DNA from: Saprospiraceae bacterium
GTDB lineage: Bacteria; Bacteroidota; Bacteroidia; Chitinophagales; Saprospiraceae
Direction of reading: 5' to 3'
Assembly: GCA_016716185.1 (NCBI GenBank)
Contig: JADJWV010000003.1
Span: 336,824 to 400,823 of the forward strand
Length of the DNA stretch: 64,000 nt
The notes under the pieces are model-generated. The model had not been told where the DNA came from, made no database searches, and saw only the letters and a program-made list of their open reading frames with translations. Position numbers and translations under genes: made by a program. Of this stretch, positions 11,807-21,106 are shown in pieces. Each line of letters begins with the position of its first letter. Positions within the stretch are counted from its first letter, which is position 1.

Positions 11807-11864
11807 AAGAAAAACCGTCTCGATATAACGATAAAAAACTGCTTAAGGTATTTCAAGACGGGGA

Positions 11865-12458
11865 TTAGGCTAATTTTTTTAGTGCGGCTTTAATAAGATG
11901 TTCCAGGTTTGTTTCGGGGTCTTTCAATTCGGGAAGATCCTTAAATACCTGTTCGACTGCTGCCCTGGCAAAACCCAATGCGACCAATGCGGACAATGCC
12001 TCGGACTTGATGCGGTGGGCAGATCCCTGGCTTCCCGACAAAGCATCGGTGATTCCGTCTTTAGCTACCTTATCGTGCAGATCGATGAGTATTCTTTGGG
12101 CCGTTTTGGGACCAACTCCTTTGATCTTTCGGAACACCAGCTCGTCTTTTCCTGCAATAGCTGCCTTGATTGAATCCGGTTCGAGCGACGAAAGGATCAG
12201 CCTGGCTGTGTTCGGACCCACGCCATTCACGGAGATCAGCTGGACGAAAAGCTGCCTTTCCGATTCGGTATTAAAACCGTATAGGTAATGCCCGTCCTCT
12301 TTGATAATCAGATGAGTGAGCAGGCACACCTCCCCAGCAGAGGCCAGATGTGAATAGGTATACAGACTGATAAAGATCTGATAGGCGACACCATGAGTAT
12401 CGATCACAGCATAAGTGGGATGCCTTTCTAAAATTTTACCCCGGATGGAATAGATCAT
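11865..12458 (-). CDS. ruvA: Holliday junction branch-migration protein RuvA
   Basis: This 197-residue protein has all three RuvA parts: an N-terminal OB-fold (MIYSIRGKILERHPTYAVIDTHGVAYQIFI), two helix-hairpin-helix motifs (VNGVGPNTAR and IKGVGPKTAQR, residues about 75-125), and a C-terminal RuvB-binding domain (SEALSALVALGFARAAVEQV). RuvA tetramers bind four-way junctions and load the RuvB motor. It lies 58 bases upstream of sprA on the same strand, so the two may share a transcript. ruvA next to sprA is a familiar arrangement in Bacteroidota. Confidence 0.95.
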   Translation of the reverse strand: MIYSIRGKILERHPTYAVIDTHGVAYQIFISLYTYSHLASAGEVCLLTHLIIKEDGHYLYGFNTESERQLFVQLISVNGVGPNTARLILSSLEPDSIKAAIAGKDELVFRKIKGVGPKTAQRILIDLHDKVAKDGITDALSGSQGSAHRIKSEALSALVALGFARAAVEQVFKDLPELKDPETNLEHLIKAALKKLA

Positions 12459-12707
12459 GTAACTAAATCGAGCTGTAAAATTAATAATTTATAGTTAAGA
12501 ACTACTAAATGTATGATTTATATATTATATTATTTAAAATACATTTGACATAGCAGATCTGATCCGCGCTTGAATAAAGTCCTTTCTTCTGCAGAATATT
12601 GGTTTTGAACCTTATTTTGTTTTCCTTTTTATACCTTTAATTTCCATTCTTCATCGAAAGATGATGAATTGGAATTCGAACAACATTATCAACTTTAAAT
12701 TTTTCAC

Positions 12708-13211
12708 ATGGAAATTAATTGGTTAGTAATCATTGGTGCGGGGATCATTCCGCTGATTATTGGATTCATCTGGTACCATCCCAGCGTATTCGGCAAAGCC
12801 TGGATGCAAATGACCGGCCTTACAGAAGAAAAAGCCGGGCAAGTCAACATGGCTCTGGTATTTGGATTAACATTTTTATTGGGCGTGTTTTTATCGCTGT
12901 CGATGTTATCCATGACCATCCATCAGATCCACATGATGTCGACTTTATTGAATGTGCCCGGATTTGGTCAGGAGGGAACAGAAGTCACTCAGTATTTCAA
13001 TGATTTTTTAAGCAAATACGGAAATGAATTCCGCACCTTTAAACACGGTGCAATTCACGGCATCATCGGAGGTTTGTTCATCGCTTTACCGATTCTGGCC
13101 ATCAATGCGATGTTCGAGCAAAAGTCATGGAAATACATTGCCATCAATGTAGGTTTTTGGATTGTCACCATGGCTTTGATGGGGGGTGTGGTATGTGCAT
13201 GGGGAGCATAA
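12708..13211 (+). CDS. DUF1761 family membrane protein
   Basis: This 167-residue protein has four hydrophobic helices and a DUF1761-like start (INWLVIIGAGIIPLIIGFIWYHPSVFGKAWM). The family is widespread, located in the inner membrane, and of unknown function. The gene is monocistronic and divergent from ruvA, with 249 bases between them. The start at 12708 places the first helix correctly. Confidence 0.8.
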   Translation: MEINWLVIIGAGIIPLIIGFIWYHPSVFGKAWMQMTGLTEEKAGQVNMALVFGLTFLLGVFLSLSMLSMTIHQIHMMSTLLNVPGFGQEGTEVTQYFNDFLSKYGNEFRTFKHGAIHGIIGGLFIALPILAINAMFEQKSWKYIAINVGFWIVTMALMGGVVCAWGA

Positions 13212-13419
13212 ATGACTTAGGCTAAAGGTGAAAAGGCTGAAGGTAAAAAGGCTGAAGGTAAAAAGGCTTGCAATCAATGGCACAAGGCAAGGAAAATTAT
13301 TTCTCAGTTATTCTTGATTTTCATACTTTGATTTTATAAACTCAACCATACCTAACATTTGTTAGAAATTTTAATTCAAGCTTCTTCCTTCTAACCTTCA
13401 GTCTTAGGCCTTTAGCCTT
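13212..13419. repeat. Low-complexity AAGGCTGA/AAGGT repeats between genes
   Basis: Just after the DUF1761 stop, a unit close to AAAAGGCTGAAGGT is repeated imperfectly about three times (13219-13269), and its complement (CTTCAGTCTTAGGCC, TTTAGCCTTTC) appears at 13395-13420. No gene is visible. The same word family recurs at 19549-19745. Origin and role are unknown. Confidence 0.45.
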
Positions 13420-14127
13420 TCACGACACCATCGTCCCCACATTCTCACCGCGGATGATGCGTCCAAAATTTTCGGGTTGATTGACGTCGAATACAATGAT
13501 CGGCATGTGATTTTCTTTGCACATGGTAAATGCGGTCATGTCCATAACCTTCAAGCCTTTGGATATGACTTCGTCGAAACTGAGTTTTTCGAAACGGGTG
13601 GCATCCGGGTGTTTGAGTGGATCTTTGGTGTATATGCCATCTACGCGGGTGCCTTTTAAGATCACATCCACATTGAGTTCGCTGGCTCGTAAAGCAGCGG
13701 CGGAGTCGGTTGTAAAATAGGGATTCCCGGTTCCCGCAGCAAAAATGATAACCCGTCCTTTTTCGAGATGTCTGATGGCTCGTCTGCGGATGTACGGCTC
13801 TGCAATTTGCCGCATTTCGATGGCTGTGATGAGACGGGTGTATACTCCAATCATTTCCAGTGCGCTTTGCAAAGCCATCCCGTTGATGCAAGTGGCCAGC
13901 ATTCCCATGTAGTCGCCCTGAACGCGCTCGATACCGCTTCCTTCCCCATCCATACCTCTGAAAATATTTCCACCCCCGATGACTACAGCCAATTGGATCT
14001 TGTGATCGACTGCCATCTTGATTTGTTGTGCATAATAGTGCAACATCCGGGGTTCGATACCATATGCTTGTTCGCCCATAAGCGATTCGCCACTCAACTT
14101 CAATAGAATCCGTTTGTATGCAGTCAT
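13420..14127 (-). CDS. pyrH: UMP kinase
   Basis: This protein of 235 residues, counted from the start chosen here, has the amino-acid-kinase fold of bacterial UMP kinase: YKRILLKLSGESLMG at the N-terminus, AVVIGGGNIFRG, DYMGMLATCINGMAL, and the nucleotide site FAAGTGNPYFTTDSAAALRA. It phosphorylates UMP to UDP in the cytoplasm. I chose the ATG at 14127 (MTAYKRIL) because family members start just before this strand; the frame stays open to an ATG at 14157, which would add ten unrelated residues. It lies downstream of tsf but is separated from it by a hairpin terminator. Confidence 0.95.
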   Translation of the reverse strand: MTAYKRILLKLSGESLMGEQAYGIEPRMLHYYAQQIKMAVDHKIQLAVVIGGGNIFRGMDGEGSGIERVQGDYMGMLATCINGMALQSALEMIGVYTRLITAIEMRQIAEPYIRRRAIRHLEKGRVIIFAAGTGNPYFTTDSAAALRASELNVDVILKGTRVDGIYTKDPLKHPDATRFEKLSFDEVISKGLKVMDMTAFTMCKENHMPIIVFDVNQPENFGRIIRGENVGTMVS

Positions 14128-14196
14128 ATTTGAAAGTTTGCTGTCATCCCGAAACATTCCGGTATAACAATTTTAACTCATATTTAGCAAGCAGCC

Positions 14197-14226
14197 AAAA
14201 AAAAGGCGAATGAAACATCATCCGCC
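14197..14226 (-). terminator. Rho-independent terminator after tsf
   Basis: GGCG-A-ATGA (14205-14213) pairs with TCAT-C-CGCC (14218-14226) around an AACA loop. Read on the minus strand, the stem is followed by eight U residues (A8 at 14197-14204). It lies about 20 bases past the tsf stop and ends the translation operon. A T-rich run on the other side could let it work in both directions. Confidence 0.85.
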
Positions 14227-14245
14227 CTTTTTATTTTTTTCCAGA

Positions 14246-15082
14246 TTATCCTAATTTGACATGTCTGAATCCCGACACTGTCAAATCTTTATCTATATTT
14301 TTAAGGTAAGCTGAAATGGTCAAGCTTCCGTCTTTTACAAACTGCTGATGCAATAAGGTACTTTCTTTGTAGAATTTCTCGAGTTTTCCCATGGCAATTT
14401 TCTCGAGCATGGCTTCCGGTTTGCCTTCAGCGCGTGCCTGTTCTTTTCCGATCTCGATCTCTTTTTCGATGACCGTAGGATCCACATCTCCTTTATCCAG
14501 TGCGATGGGTTTCATGGCAGCAACTTGCATGGCCACATCTTTACCTGCGTCGGAATATGCATCAGAAGCTTTGTTCAAACCTACCAGCACACCGGCTTTG
14601 TTGCCCATATGAATATAACTTTCGACTTGTGCGGCTTCAAGTTTTTCGTAGTTGGTCAATTCTATTTTTTCTCCAATGGCAGCAACCATATCGGTTATTT
14701 TATCTCCAATTTTTACAGACCCATCAAAAGGCTGTGCCAGCAAACTCTCCAGGTTCTCCGGATAGCTATCCAGTGCGATATCGGCGATGCGCTTTGCAGT
14801 TTGGATGAAATCTTCATTTTTTGAAACGAAATCCGTTTCGCTGCTAAGTTTAATAACCACGCCTTTGTTTTTGGCATCGTTGACTTTAGCAATAACAGCA
14901 CCTTCCCTGGCTTCGCGGTCTGCACGTTTGAGTGATAGTTTCTGACCTTTCTTCCTGAGGATCTCTATGGCTTTTTCAAAATCTCCTTCGGCTTCAGTCA
15001 GGGCAGCTTTGCAATCCATCATTCCTGCTCCTGTACTATCTCTTAAATTTTTAACATCTGATGCTGATAAAGTAAAACTCAT
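14246..15082 (-). CDS. tsf: Elongation factor Ts
   Basis: This 278-residue protein begins with the UBA-like N-terminal domain (SASDVKNLRDSTGAGMMDCK), then has the core SSETDFVSKNEDFIQTAKRIA and the dimerisation domain ending in the FYKESTLLHQQFVKD stretch. EF-Ts exchanges GDP for GTP on EF-Tu. It follows rpsB by 33 bases in the conserved rplM-rpsI-rpsB-tsf order and is followed by a hairpin terminator. Confidence 0.97.
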   Translation of the reverse strand: MSFTLSASDVKNLRDSTGAGMMDCKAALTEAEGDFEKAIEILRKKGQKLSLKRADREAREGAVIAKVNDAKNKGVVIKLSSETDFVSKNEDFIQTAKRIADIALDSYPENLESLLAQPFDGSVKIGDKITDMVAAIGEKIELTNYEKLEAAQVESYIHMGNKAGVLVGLNKASDAYSDAGKDVAMQVAAMKPIALDKGDVDPTVIEKEIEIGKEQARAEGKPEAMLEKIAMGKLEKFYKESTLLHQQFVKDGSLTISAYLKNIDKDLTVSGFRHVKLG

Positions 15083-15115
15083 AAGTATTTATTTAATGAA
15101 CTAACGATTGTAAGT

Positions 15116-15835
15116 TTAGCTGGCTACATTTTCTTCTTTCACCTCGGCATTGCGCTCTTCCAATCCTTCCCGGATAGCCTGAACCATGTATTGAGTGATC
15201 AGGGCGATGGATTTGGATGAATCGTCATTGGCTGGTATCGGGAAATCGACAAGATTGGGGTTGCTGTTGGTATCCACCATTGCAAACGTACGTATGCCCA
15301 GGCTTTCGGCTTCATCTACAGCGAGATGCTCGTTGAGGATATCGACTATAAAAACTGCGGAAGGCAATCTGTTGAGAGTAGCTACACCACCCAGTACGCG
15401 TTCCATTTTATCTTTTTCACGGCTCAGTGTAAGGCGCTCTTTTTTGGTGATGTTGGTAACGTTGTTGTCGGTCAACATTCTTTCGATGTTATTCATCTTT
15501 TTAACGGACCGGCGGATGGTTGCAAAGTTGGTCATCATGCCTCCAAGCCAACGTTCAGTCACATAAGGCATGTTTACGCTTTTTGCAGCTTCTGCCACTA
15601 TCTCACGTGCCTGCTTTTTGGTGGCGACGAACATGATCTTCTTTCCGGATTTGGCGATCTGCTTCATAGCGTTGGCTGCCTTATCCAGGCACTCCGCTGT
15701 GCGGTTGAGATCTATCAGGTGAACGCCTTTGTGTTCTTTGAAGATGAATTGGCGCATTTTGGGATTCCACTTTCTGCGCAAATGTCCAAAATGTACATTG
15801 GCTTCTAATAACTGCTGGTAGGTGGGTTTTTCCAT
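15116..15835 (-). CDS. rpsB: 30S ribosomal protein S2
   Basis: The ATG at 15835 gives MEKPTYQQLLEANVHFGHLR, the standard S2 start. The longer open frame upstream (to 15913) overlaps rpsI and has no S2 similarity, so I reject it. Further landmarks are IFKEHKGVHLIDLNRT, FVATKKQAREIV, YVTERWLGGMMTNFATIR and AVFIVDILNEHLAVDEAESLGI. The protein is 239 residues including a short acidic tail. It is the third gene of the operon with rplM, rpsI and tsf. Confidence 0.97.
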   Translation of the reverse strand: MEKPTYQQLLEANVHFGHLRRKWNPKMRQFIFKEHKGVHLIDLNRTAECLDKAANAMKQIAKSGKKIMFVATKKQAREIVAEAAKSVNMPYVTERWLGGMMTNFATIRRSVKKMNNIERMLTDNNVTNITKKERLTLSREKDKMERVLGGVATLNRLPSAVFIVDILNEHLAVDEAESLGIRTFAMVDTNSNPNLVDFPIPANDDSSKSIALITQYMVQAIREGLEERNAEVKEENVAS

Positions 15836-15866
15836 GATATATAATTCGTGCTCTTTTGAAATAATA

Positions 15867-16262
15867 TTAACGTTTACTGAATTGTGATCTCCGGCGTGCT
15901 TTGCGCAATCCAAACTTTTTGCGTTCTACTTCTCTTGCATCGCGGGTCAGGTAATTTCTTTCCTTGAGGGGCTTGCGGCTTTCTGCATCGAGTTTGCAAA
16001 AGGCTCTGGAAATAGCCAAGCGAATAGCCTCCGCCTGACCTTTCAATCCTCCTCCTGCAACGGTGGCACTGATGTCATACACCTGATCGCCGGCCACAAC
16101 GAGGACCGGATCCATTACTTTTTGAGCAATGTCTTTTATTGGAAAGTACTCCTCGAGTTTTCTTTCGTTGATGGTAATTTCAGTAGCGCCGGCAGTACCT
16201 TTCTTCAGGTATACGCGGGCAACCGCTGCTTTCCTTCTACCAATGGCATTGATGTTTTCCAT
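15867..16262 (-). CDS. rpsI: 30S ribosomal protein S9
   Basis: This 131-residue protein starts MENINAIGRRKAAVARVYLK and ends with the classic basic tail GLRKARRRSQFSKR that reaches the ribosomal P site. GGGLKGQAEAIRLAISRA is the conserved core. It begins 3 bases after the rplM stop, so the two are translationally close. Confidence 0.97.
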   Translation of the reverse strand: MENINAIGRRKAAVARVYLKKGTAGATEITINERKLEEYFPIKDIAQKVMDPVLVVAGDQVYDISATVAGGGLKGQAEAIRLAISRAFCKLDAESRKPLKERNYLTRDAREVERKKFGLRKARRRSQFSKR

Positions 16263-16265
16263 ATC

Positions 16266-16709
16266 TTAGATTGTATAAGGTTCGGGTTTTTGTGCACTGT
16301 GCGGGTGCTCAGCGCCTTCGTAAATAAATAATTTCCTGTACATGGCATCGCCCAGTTTGCTCTTGGGAAGCATTTTGCGGATAGCGACCTCCAGAATTCT
16401 GTTGGGATGTTTCGCCAACACTTCTCTGGGTGTTGCCGATTTTTGTCCTCCCGGATATCCACTGTAGGTCAAATAGACTTTATCGTCCATTTTTTTACCG
16501 GTGAATCGCACTTTTGCCGCGTTGACGATAATGACATTGTCGCCACAATCCATGTGTGGTGCAAAATCTGTTTTGTGCTTGCCCATTAATAAATGAGCAA
16601 CCTGTGAAGACAGACGGCCGACCACCTGACCTTCAGCATCGACTACGTGCCATTTTCTGCTGGTTTCAGCAGATTTGGAGTAGGAAGTTTTAAAACTTAA
16701 AGTATTCAC
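16266..16709 (-). CDS. rplM: 50S ribosomal protein L13
   Basis: This 147-residue protein is the first gene of the operon. It has the L13 landmarks WHVVDAEGQVVGRLSSQVAHLL, DNVIIVNAAKVRFTGKKMDDKVY, SGYPGG and AIRKMLPKSKLGDAMYRKL. A strong -7 box lies 43 bases upstream. Confidence 0.97.
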   Translation of the reverse strand: MNTLSFKTSYSKSAETSRKWHVVDAEGQVVGRLSSQVAHLLMGKHKTDFAPHMDCGDNVIIVNAAKVRFTGKKMDDKVYLTYSGYPGGQKSATPREVLAKHPNRILEVAIRKMLPKSKLGDAMYRKLFIYEGAEHPHSAQKPEPYTI

Positions 16710-16751
16710 TTTTACTAAAATTTAATAGTGAGGGCTTTTTTGAAGCGGGCA

Positions 16752-16759
16752 CAAAGGTA
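16752..16759 (-). promoter_or_regulatory. Bacteroidota-type -7 box upstream of rplM
   Basis: On the minus strand the sequence reads TACCTTTG, matching the TAnnTTTG -7 element of Bacteroidota promoters. It lies 43 bases before the rplM start. TTG triplets lie upstream, but none is at the ideal 19-21 base spacing, so only the -7 element is called. Confidence 0.5.
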
Positions 16760-16953
16760 AACCCAAGTCCAATATGCTGTATGCCAAAGCTTAAAAAAAA
16801 TTGTAAATTTTTAGCTAACTGATTGAAAAACAAGTAAATTTTGGACAAGATTGCAAAATTGTCGCAAAATCAGGTACTCCGGGAGGCCTTCATTTAGGCA
16901 TCCATCTGAAGCTAATGCCAATTCGTTTTATCTTCGCGTTCTTAAACAGCACC

Positions 16954-18011
16954 ATGGAGAAAATTAAAGTTGGGATCAGTTGCGGCGACATCAACGGAAT
17001 CAGTCTTGAGGTAATTCTGAAAGCCCTCAAACACGAAATGATCTATAAAAACATCATCCCGATCCTATATTGCAATGTAAAAATAGCATCCTACCATAAA
17101 AACATTGCCCAGCTCGAAAATCTAAGCTTCAATATAATCTCTCCCGGTGAAAGACCAAGGCCGGGTCGGCTGAACCTGGTCAATTGCTGGAATGAGAATG
17201 TGACCATTTCCTTGGGAAAACCAAGTCCGGATGGCGGTAAATACGCTAAAATGGCCTTGGACAGAGCCCTTGAGGATTTGAATAAAAACGAGCTGGATGC
17301 CCTGGTTACCGGCCCCATACACAAACATTCGATGCGAATGGCGGGCTTTGAGCACATGGGTCACACGGGTTACCTGCTCGAAAAATCAGGAGCCAAAGAC
17401 TGTTTGATGTTTATGGTTTCCGAAAGCCTGAAAGTAGGCATTGTTACCGAACACCTTCCCGTTTCGCAAATTGCCCAGGCCATTAAAAAGATTCCATACT
17501 CCGCAAACTGAAGATCATGGAACAATCGCTGATCACCGACTTCGGCATAGAAAAACCTCATCTGGCGGTACTGGGACTCAATCCGCATGCCGGAGAAGAA
17601 GGATTGCTCGGACCCGAAGACGAAGAGATCATCAGGCCCGCTATTATTGAAGCCAAGAAAGCCGGAATGTTTGTTTCGGGACCCTATCCTGCCGATAGTT
17701 TTTTTGGCACCGGACAATTCAATAAATTCGATGGCATCCTGGCGATGTATCACGATCAGGGTTTGATTCCATTTAAGACCATTACCCATCAGGAAGGTGT
17801 AAATTATACGGCCGGACTGCCTTTTGTAAGAACTTCTCCGGATCATGGTACGGCTTTCGACCTGGCTGGAAAAAATGAAGCCGATCCCGGCTCGATGTTC
17901 AATGCCATACTGATGGCCAAAGAGATCGTTTTTCAACGCAAAGGCTATAAAGAAATGCGGGAGAATGTTTTGAAGAAAAGGCCAAAGCTATCAGAAGAAA
18001 TGAGCGAGTAG
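16954..18011 (+). CDS. pdxA: 4-hydroxythreonine-4-phosphate dehydrogenase (one frameshift)
   Basis: Two frames join into a 352-residue PdxA. The first has VGISCGDINGIS, LVTGPIHKHSMRMAGFEHMG and VTEHLPVSQIAQAIKK. The second has LAVLGLNPHAGEEG, AMYHDQGLIPFK and VRTSPDHGTAFDLAG. These cover the substrate, metal and NAD sites. The break is one missing A in the run at 17485-17489: six A restore KKDSILRKLKIMEQSL across the junction. PdxA oxidises 4-phosphohydroxy-L-threonine in pyridoxal phosphate synthesis. I use the ATG at 16954 because MEKIKVGISCGD matches family starts; an upstream ATG at 16915 adds 13 unrelated residues. Confidence 0.9.
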
Positions 18012-18687
18012 GTTAGTTCACTCCATTATCATTCGTCTCGGTTGAGATTGGTTTATTCAATCCGACAACTTTGGCAGTGCAAAGTTAGATGAAATCGGAT
18101 GAATATTGTAACTCCTTATATATATTATTTTTAAATATATTATCTGGCTTAACATCCCAGAAATAAATTTTTATAAAAAGCAATTGAGTTGGTGTTTGTT
18201 TCGTGTTTTTTAGAAAAACGAATATTTTTTATTAACTAAAAATTTACTTCCAGAATTGACGAAAACACCTGTATAGTAAATAGTACTTGCCGGAAACTGG
18301 ATTCTGAAGAGAATAAAACAATTAGCTTTTGCTTGAAAGTTATATAGACTGATTTACTTCTTTAATTTTCAATCACGCGTCTTCCTTTTAGCTTTGTCCA
18401 ATAAAATTTTAACCACAAAACATTCTGAAAAATCGGGGAAGATCTGGCATTCAGATGGATTCAGAAAATAACTTAGTTCAAGTGTACTTGCAGAGGAAGA
18501 TACCTGGAGTTATGTTAGCGCGACAGCATCCATTTTTTCAAAACTGAAATTCAATCCCTCTCTGATTTTTTCCATTCGATCATTCCAAAGCCGGCTGCAA
18601 AAATAGTCTCAACTTAGGAACTCCAACTTATTCGGAATGTTAAAAGGATTTTAGAAATTGAAGATCAGGCTTTGATCAACTGTACTT
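18012..18687. other. Intergenic region without a recognisable gene
   Basis: These 676 AT-rich bases lie between the convergent pdxA and glucosaminidase genes. Both strands are rich in stops and I see no domain signature, tRNA-like fold or strong terminator. A short plus-strand open frame at 18672-18911 is the antisense of the glucosaminidase C-terminus and is not a gene. Confidence 0.4.
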
Positions 18688-19419
18688 TTATCTTCTTTTT
18701 GATTTTTTCGCTGGCTGCCTGCTTTTTTTGTATTGACTTTTCACTTCCGGCTTTTTCGATTCAAGAGGAAGGATACGCTTCGCTAAATATTCCATTGGAA
18801 CAGGCACAACCGTTATTTCGGATGCAAAAATGGCATCTGCCTGTTTTTCAACCGCAATTTCCGGGGCAGCTTTCTTTTGATCTAATAAATCGAGATCGTA
18901 TTTTTCAATGAGGCGTATCAATTTTTCCGGATAACTGGGATCAGTAGCATAACCGCATTTTTTCAATCCGTAAGCCCAGGCTTTGTAATCGTTTGCCGGA
19001 AGGGTAAACAATTCACTGTAGCGCGGTCTGAATCTGATAAAGTCAGAATGATCGAGGTAAGAATCCATGGCGGAGGAATACGATCTGAAACAAGAGAAGA
19101 TTAAATTTCCAGTACTGTCTTTGTCGTCATCTTTATACTGATAGGTATTGCCCGCCCAATTCGCTTTGCACTTAATGCCAAAGTGGTTATTTGCATTGGT
19201 AGCCAGTTCGCTGCGGCCCGATTGGGATTCATGCAGAGCCTGAGCCATTTTGATGCTGGCCGGAATTCCGGTTCGCTCCATTTCACTGATGGCAACCCAC
19301 TTGAATTGCTCGATGTATTTTTCCTGCACGGTTACAGGTCTTGTAGCCGTTAAAAAAACAAATGAAAAGATCGCCAATAACAGCTTATGGAATGGGAGTA
19401 ATGTTACTAAGGGCTTCAT
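18688..19419 (-). CDS. Exported glucosaminidase-domain peptidoglycan hydrolase
   Basis: The ATG at 19419 gives a 243-residue protein with an N-terminal hydrophobic export segment (LLLAIFSFVFLTA). A glucosaminidase (GH73-like) domain follows: IPASIKMAQALHESQSGRSELA with the expected catalytic Glu, NNHFGIKC, then FRSYSSAMDSYLDHSDFI and AWAYGLKKCGYATDPSYPEKLI. It should cut N-acetylglucosaminyl bonds in peptidoglycan. The C-terminus is a basic, low-complexity tail (KKSRQPAKKSKRR) that may bind the cell wall or DNA. The upstream ATG at 19476 adds a stretch that would bury the signal sequence, so I prefer the shorter start. Confidence 0.87.
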   Translation of the reverse strand: MKPLVTLLPFHKLLLAIFSFVFLTATRPVTVQEKYIEQFKWVAISEMERTGIPASIKMAQALHESQSGRSELATNANNHFGIKCKANWAGNTYQYKDDDKDSTGNLIFSCFRSYSSAMDSYLDHSDFIRFRPRYSELFTLPANDYKAWAYGLKKCGYATDPSYPEKLIRLIEKYDLDLLDQKKAAPEIAVEKQADAIFASEITVVPVPMEYLAKRILPLESKKPEVKSQYKKSRQPAKKSKRR

Positions 19420-19548
19420 ATTTTGTATCCTTTGCCTTTTCAGATACAAAAATAATACCAATTTTGAATTTAACAAATGGGGGTAAATATGTAAAATATT
19501 GTTTTACATTTATTTACATAGTATTTTTTATCGTAATATATTTAAATT

Positions 19549-19745
19549 TAAGGCTGAAGACGTAAGGCGGAAGGCGGAAGAAGCTTAAAGCGCAAAGCTC
19601 GAAGCGAAAAGTTTTTATTTCTTAGTACCAAAGTCAAGTTTCTGGACATCACACCTCAATAATCCAGCATCTATTATCCCTATTCATGCAATGGAAGCCA
19701 TTTTCTTAGCTTAAAGGCGTAAGGCTGAATGTGTAAGGCGTAATC
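19549..19745. repeat. AAGGCG/AAGGCTG-type low-complexity repeats
   Basis: Two clusters (19551-19606 and 19709-19743) contain degenerate units such as GAAGACGTAAGGCGGAAGGC and AAGGCGTAAGGCTGAATG. They resemble the repeats at 13219-13269. The whole 19420-19843 gap holds no convincing gene. Confidence 0.45.
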
Positions 19746-19843
19746 ATTTTGCATCATCCATGCTGATTCTTAGAGTTAAGTGAAAAAAGCAAATACTTAT
19801 AGCTTCTGTTCTGCTTGTGTAATTATTGTCCGCGCATAAAATT

Positions 19844-20299
19844 CTATGGCTTCATTTCCATTCTAATCAGTCTTTTGGTTTTTGTACTACTCAAATTCTC
19901 AACTGAATGGGGTGCTTCAGCCTCTTTGTACATAGTTAAAGGAAAAACGAGTGGTTCCGGTAATTTACGGGTATCCAAAATCACATTCCCTTCACCATCT
20001 TTATCTATAAAATCTCCGGCTTCCATAATATACAGTACACTTGGCCACTGATGATGGTGGACGGGTTCAATTTCTTTAGGCGCAAGTGTGACCTCCAATA
20101 CTCTGACTTTATCATTCTCCAGTAATATTTTATGGTTCTTAGGCGCAGAAACGACCGCATCCTGATCTTTAGGCCAATCTGCAGGATTCCCGGTTTTGTA
20201 CAATAGTTTTTGCTTTTCGGAAATTTGTCCGAAAACTGCCATAGTCGAAAATGCCGTGTAGCAAATAAAAAAGATTAGAAACTTACAAGTTGATTTCAT
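19844..20299 (-). CDS. Exported cupin-like protein
   Basis: This 151-residue protein has a signal peptide (IFFICYTAFSTMAVFGQ) and a small beta-barrel domain with a cupin-like metal motif: EIEPVHHHQWPSVLYIMEAGD, followed by EAPHSVENLSS. It is probably periplasmic. The substrate is unknown. No operon partner is evident; the next gene upstream on the same strand is 107 bases away. Confidence 0.65.
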   Translation of the reverse strand: MKSTCKFLIFFICYTAFSTMAVFGQISEKQKLLYKTGNPADWPKDQDAVVSAPKNHKILLENDKVRVLEVTLAPKEIEPVHHHQWPSVLYIMEAGDFIDKDGEGNVILDTRKLPEPLVFPLTMYKEAEAPHSVENLSSTKTKRLIRMEMKP

Positions 20300-20406
20300 G
20301 TTTGGTTAATTTTAGTTTTATTCGATTTCTATGATTTATTCATAGGCTTACAATTGAAAAACATAATCGCCGTCCTTAAGAATTGGAAGTTATTTTCATT
20401 ATCAGA

Positions 20407-20661
20407 TTAATTAAAATTGTTTCTCTTGCCCTTTTTTAGATTTATTAAGGAAATAAATGAAATCAAAGCCCAAACGCCTTCAAGAATTATAAAAGGAACA
20501 TAATTCATAAGAACGGAAGCCAAACACGCCAAAAGTGCCCCGATTAAATTCAATAAAATAAAAACCAAACTATCCTTTTCCAATTTATCGAAAGCATTGA
20601 GTGCATAAGCGAGTAAAATCTGAAATACCCCGATGAATCCTATCCAATCTATAATGTTCAT
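20407..20661 (-). CDS. CBU_0592-like small membrane protein
   Basis: This 84-residue protein is almost entirely hydrophobic: three helices covering IIDWIGFIGVFQILLAYALN, SLVFILLNLIGALLACLAS and FIILEGVWALISFISLI. Size, helix layout and the W-x-G-F-x-G start resemble the small CBU_0592-like membrane protein family. Its function is unknown. Confidence 0.65.
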   Translation of the reverse strand: MNIIDWIGFIGVFQILLAYALNAFDKLEKDSLVFILLNLIGALLACLASVLMNYVPFIILEGVWALISFISLINLKKGKRNNFN

Positions 20662-21106
20662 TTGTTGTTAGCGAATATGTGTATATGCATTTTCAAATTT
20701 CCGATCTCACTACTTGCTTCTTTCAAATCTGTTTGTATATTGCTTTCAGGAGTTTTATGGGCCGTTTATTGTAAATTATTTTTTCAGGTTTGGCACCAGG
20801 TGCAAATTTATAATTGAACTAATTTCAAGTAACTGCCTTTTGAGTTCCAGTTTATACTTGCCTCTCATGAATTGTTTCTTTAACCAATTTCTCACAGCTC
20901 TTAACAACAACATATATTTAAGCCTTACCTCAGTAACACGTTTTCAAATTCGTCAGTAACCTCCCATATATGCCTACCTTGTTCAATTACTCCAAGCCTT
21001 ACTTTATTAAATTTTGCTGTAGTATCTATCGCAATTCTTTGGAAATAGCTTAAAATGTTTGTCAACAAGATAAAGTCTTTGCTTTTTAAGCAGGTTGTAA
21101 AATTTC
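20662..21106. other. Intergenic region without a supported gene
   Basis: These 445 AT-rich bases contain only short open frames with no family resemblance (for example 20714-20959 plus, rich in Phe, Leu and Ser). I do not call a gene here. Confidence 0.4.

Noticed and set aside
15836..15913. Longer start for rpsB
   Set aside because: The extra 26 codons overlap rpsI and do not resemble S2; MEKPTYQQLLEANVHFG at 15835 is the family start.
20714..20959. Plus-strand open frame of 81 codons
   Set aside because: Composition follows the AT-rich spacer, it has no recognisable motif or plausible ribosome site, and it does not match the gene direction around it.
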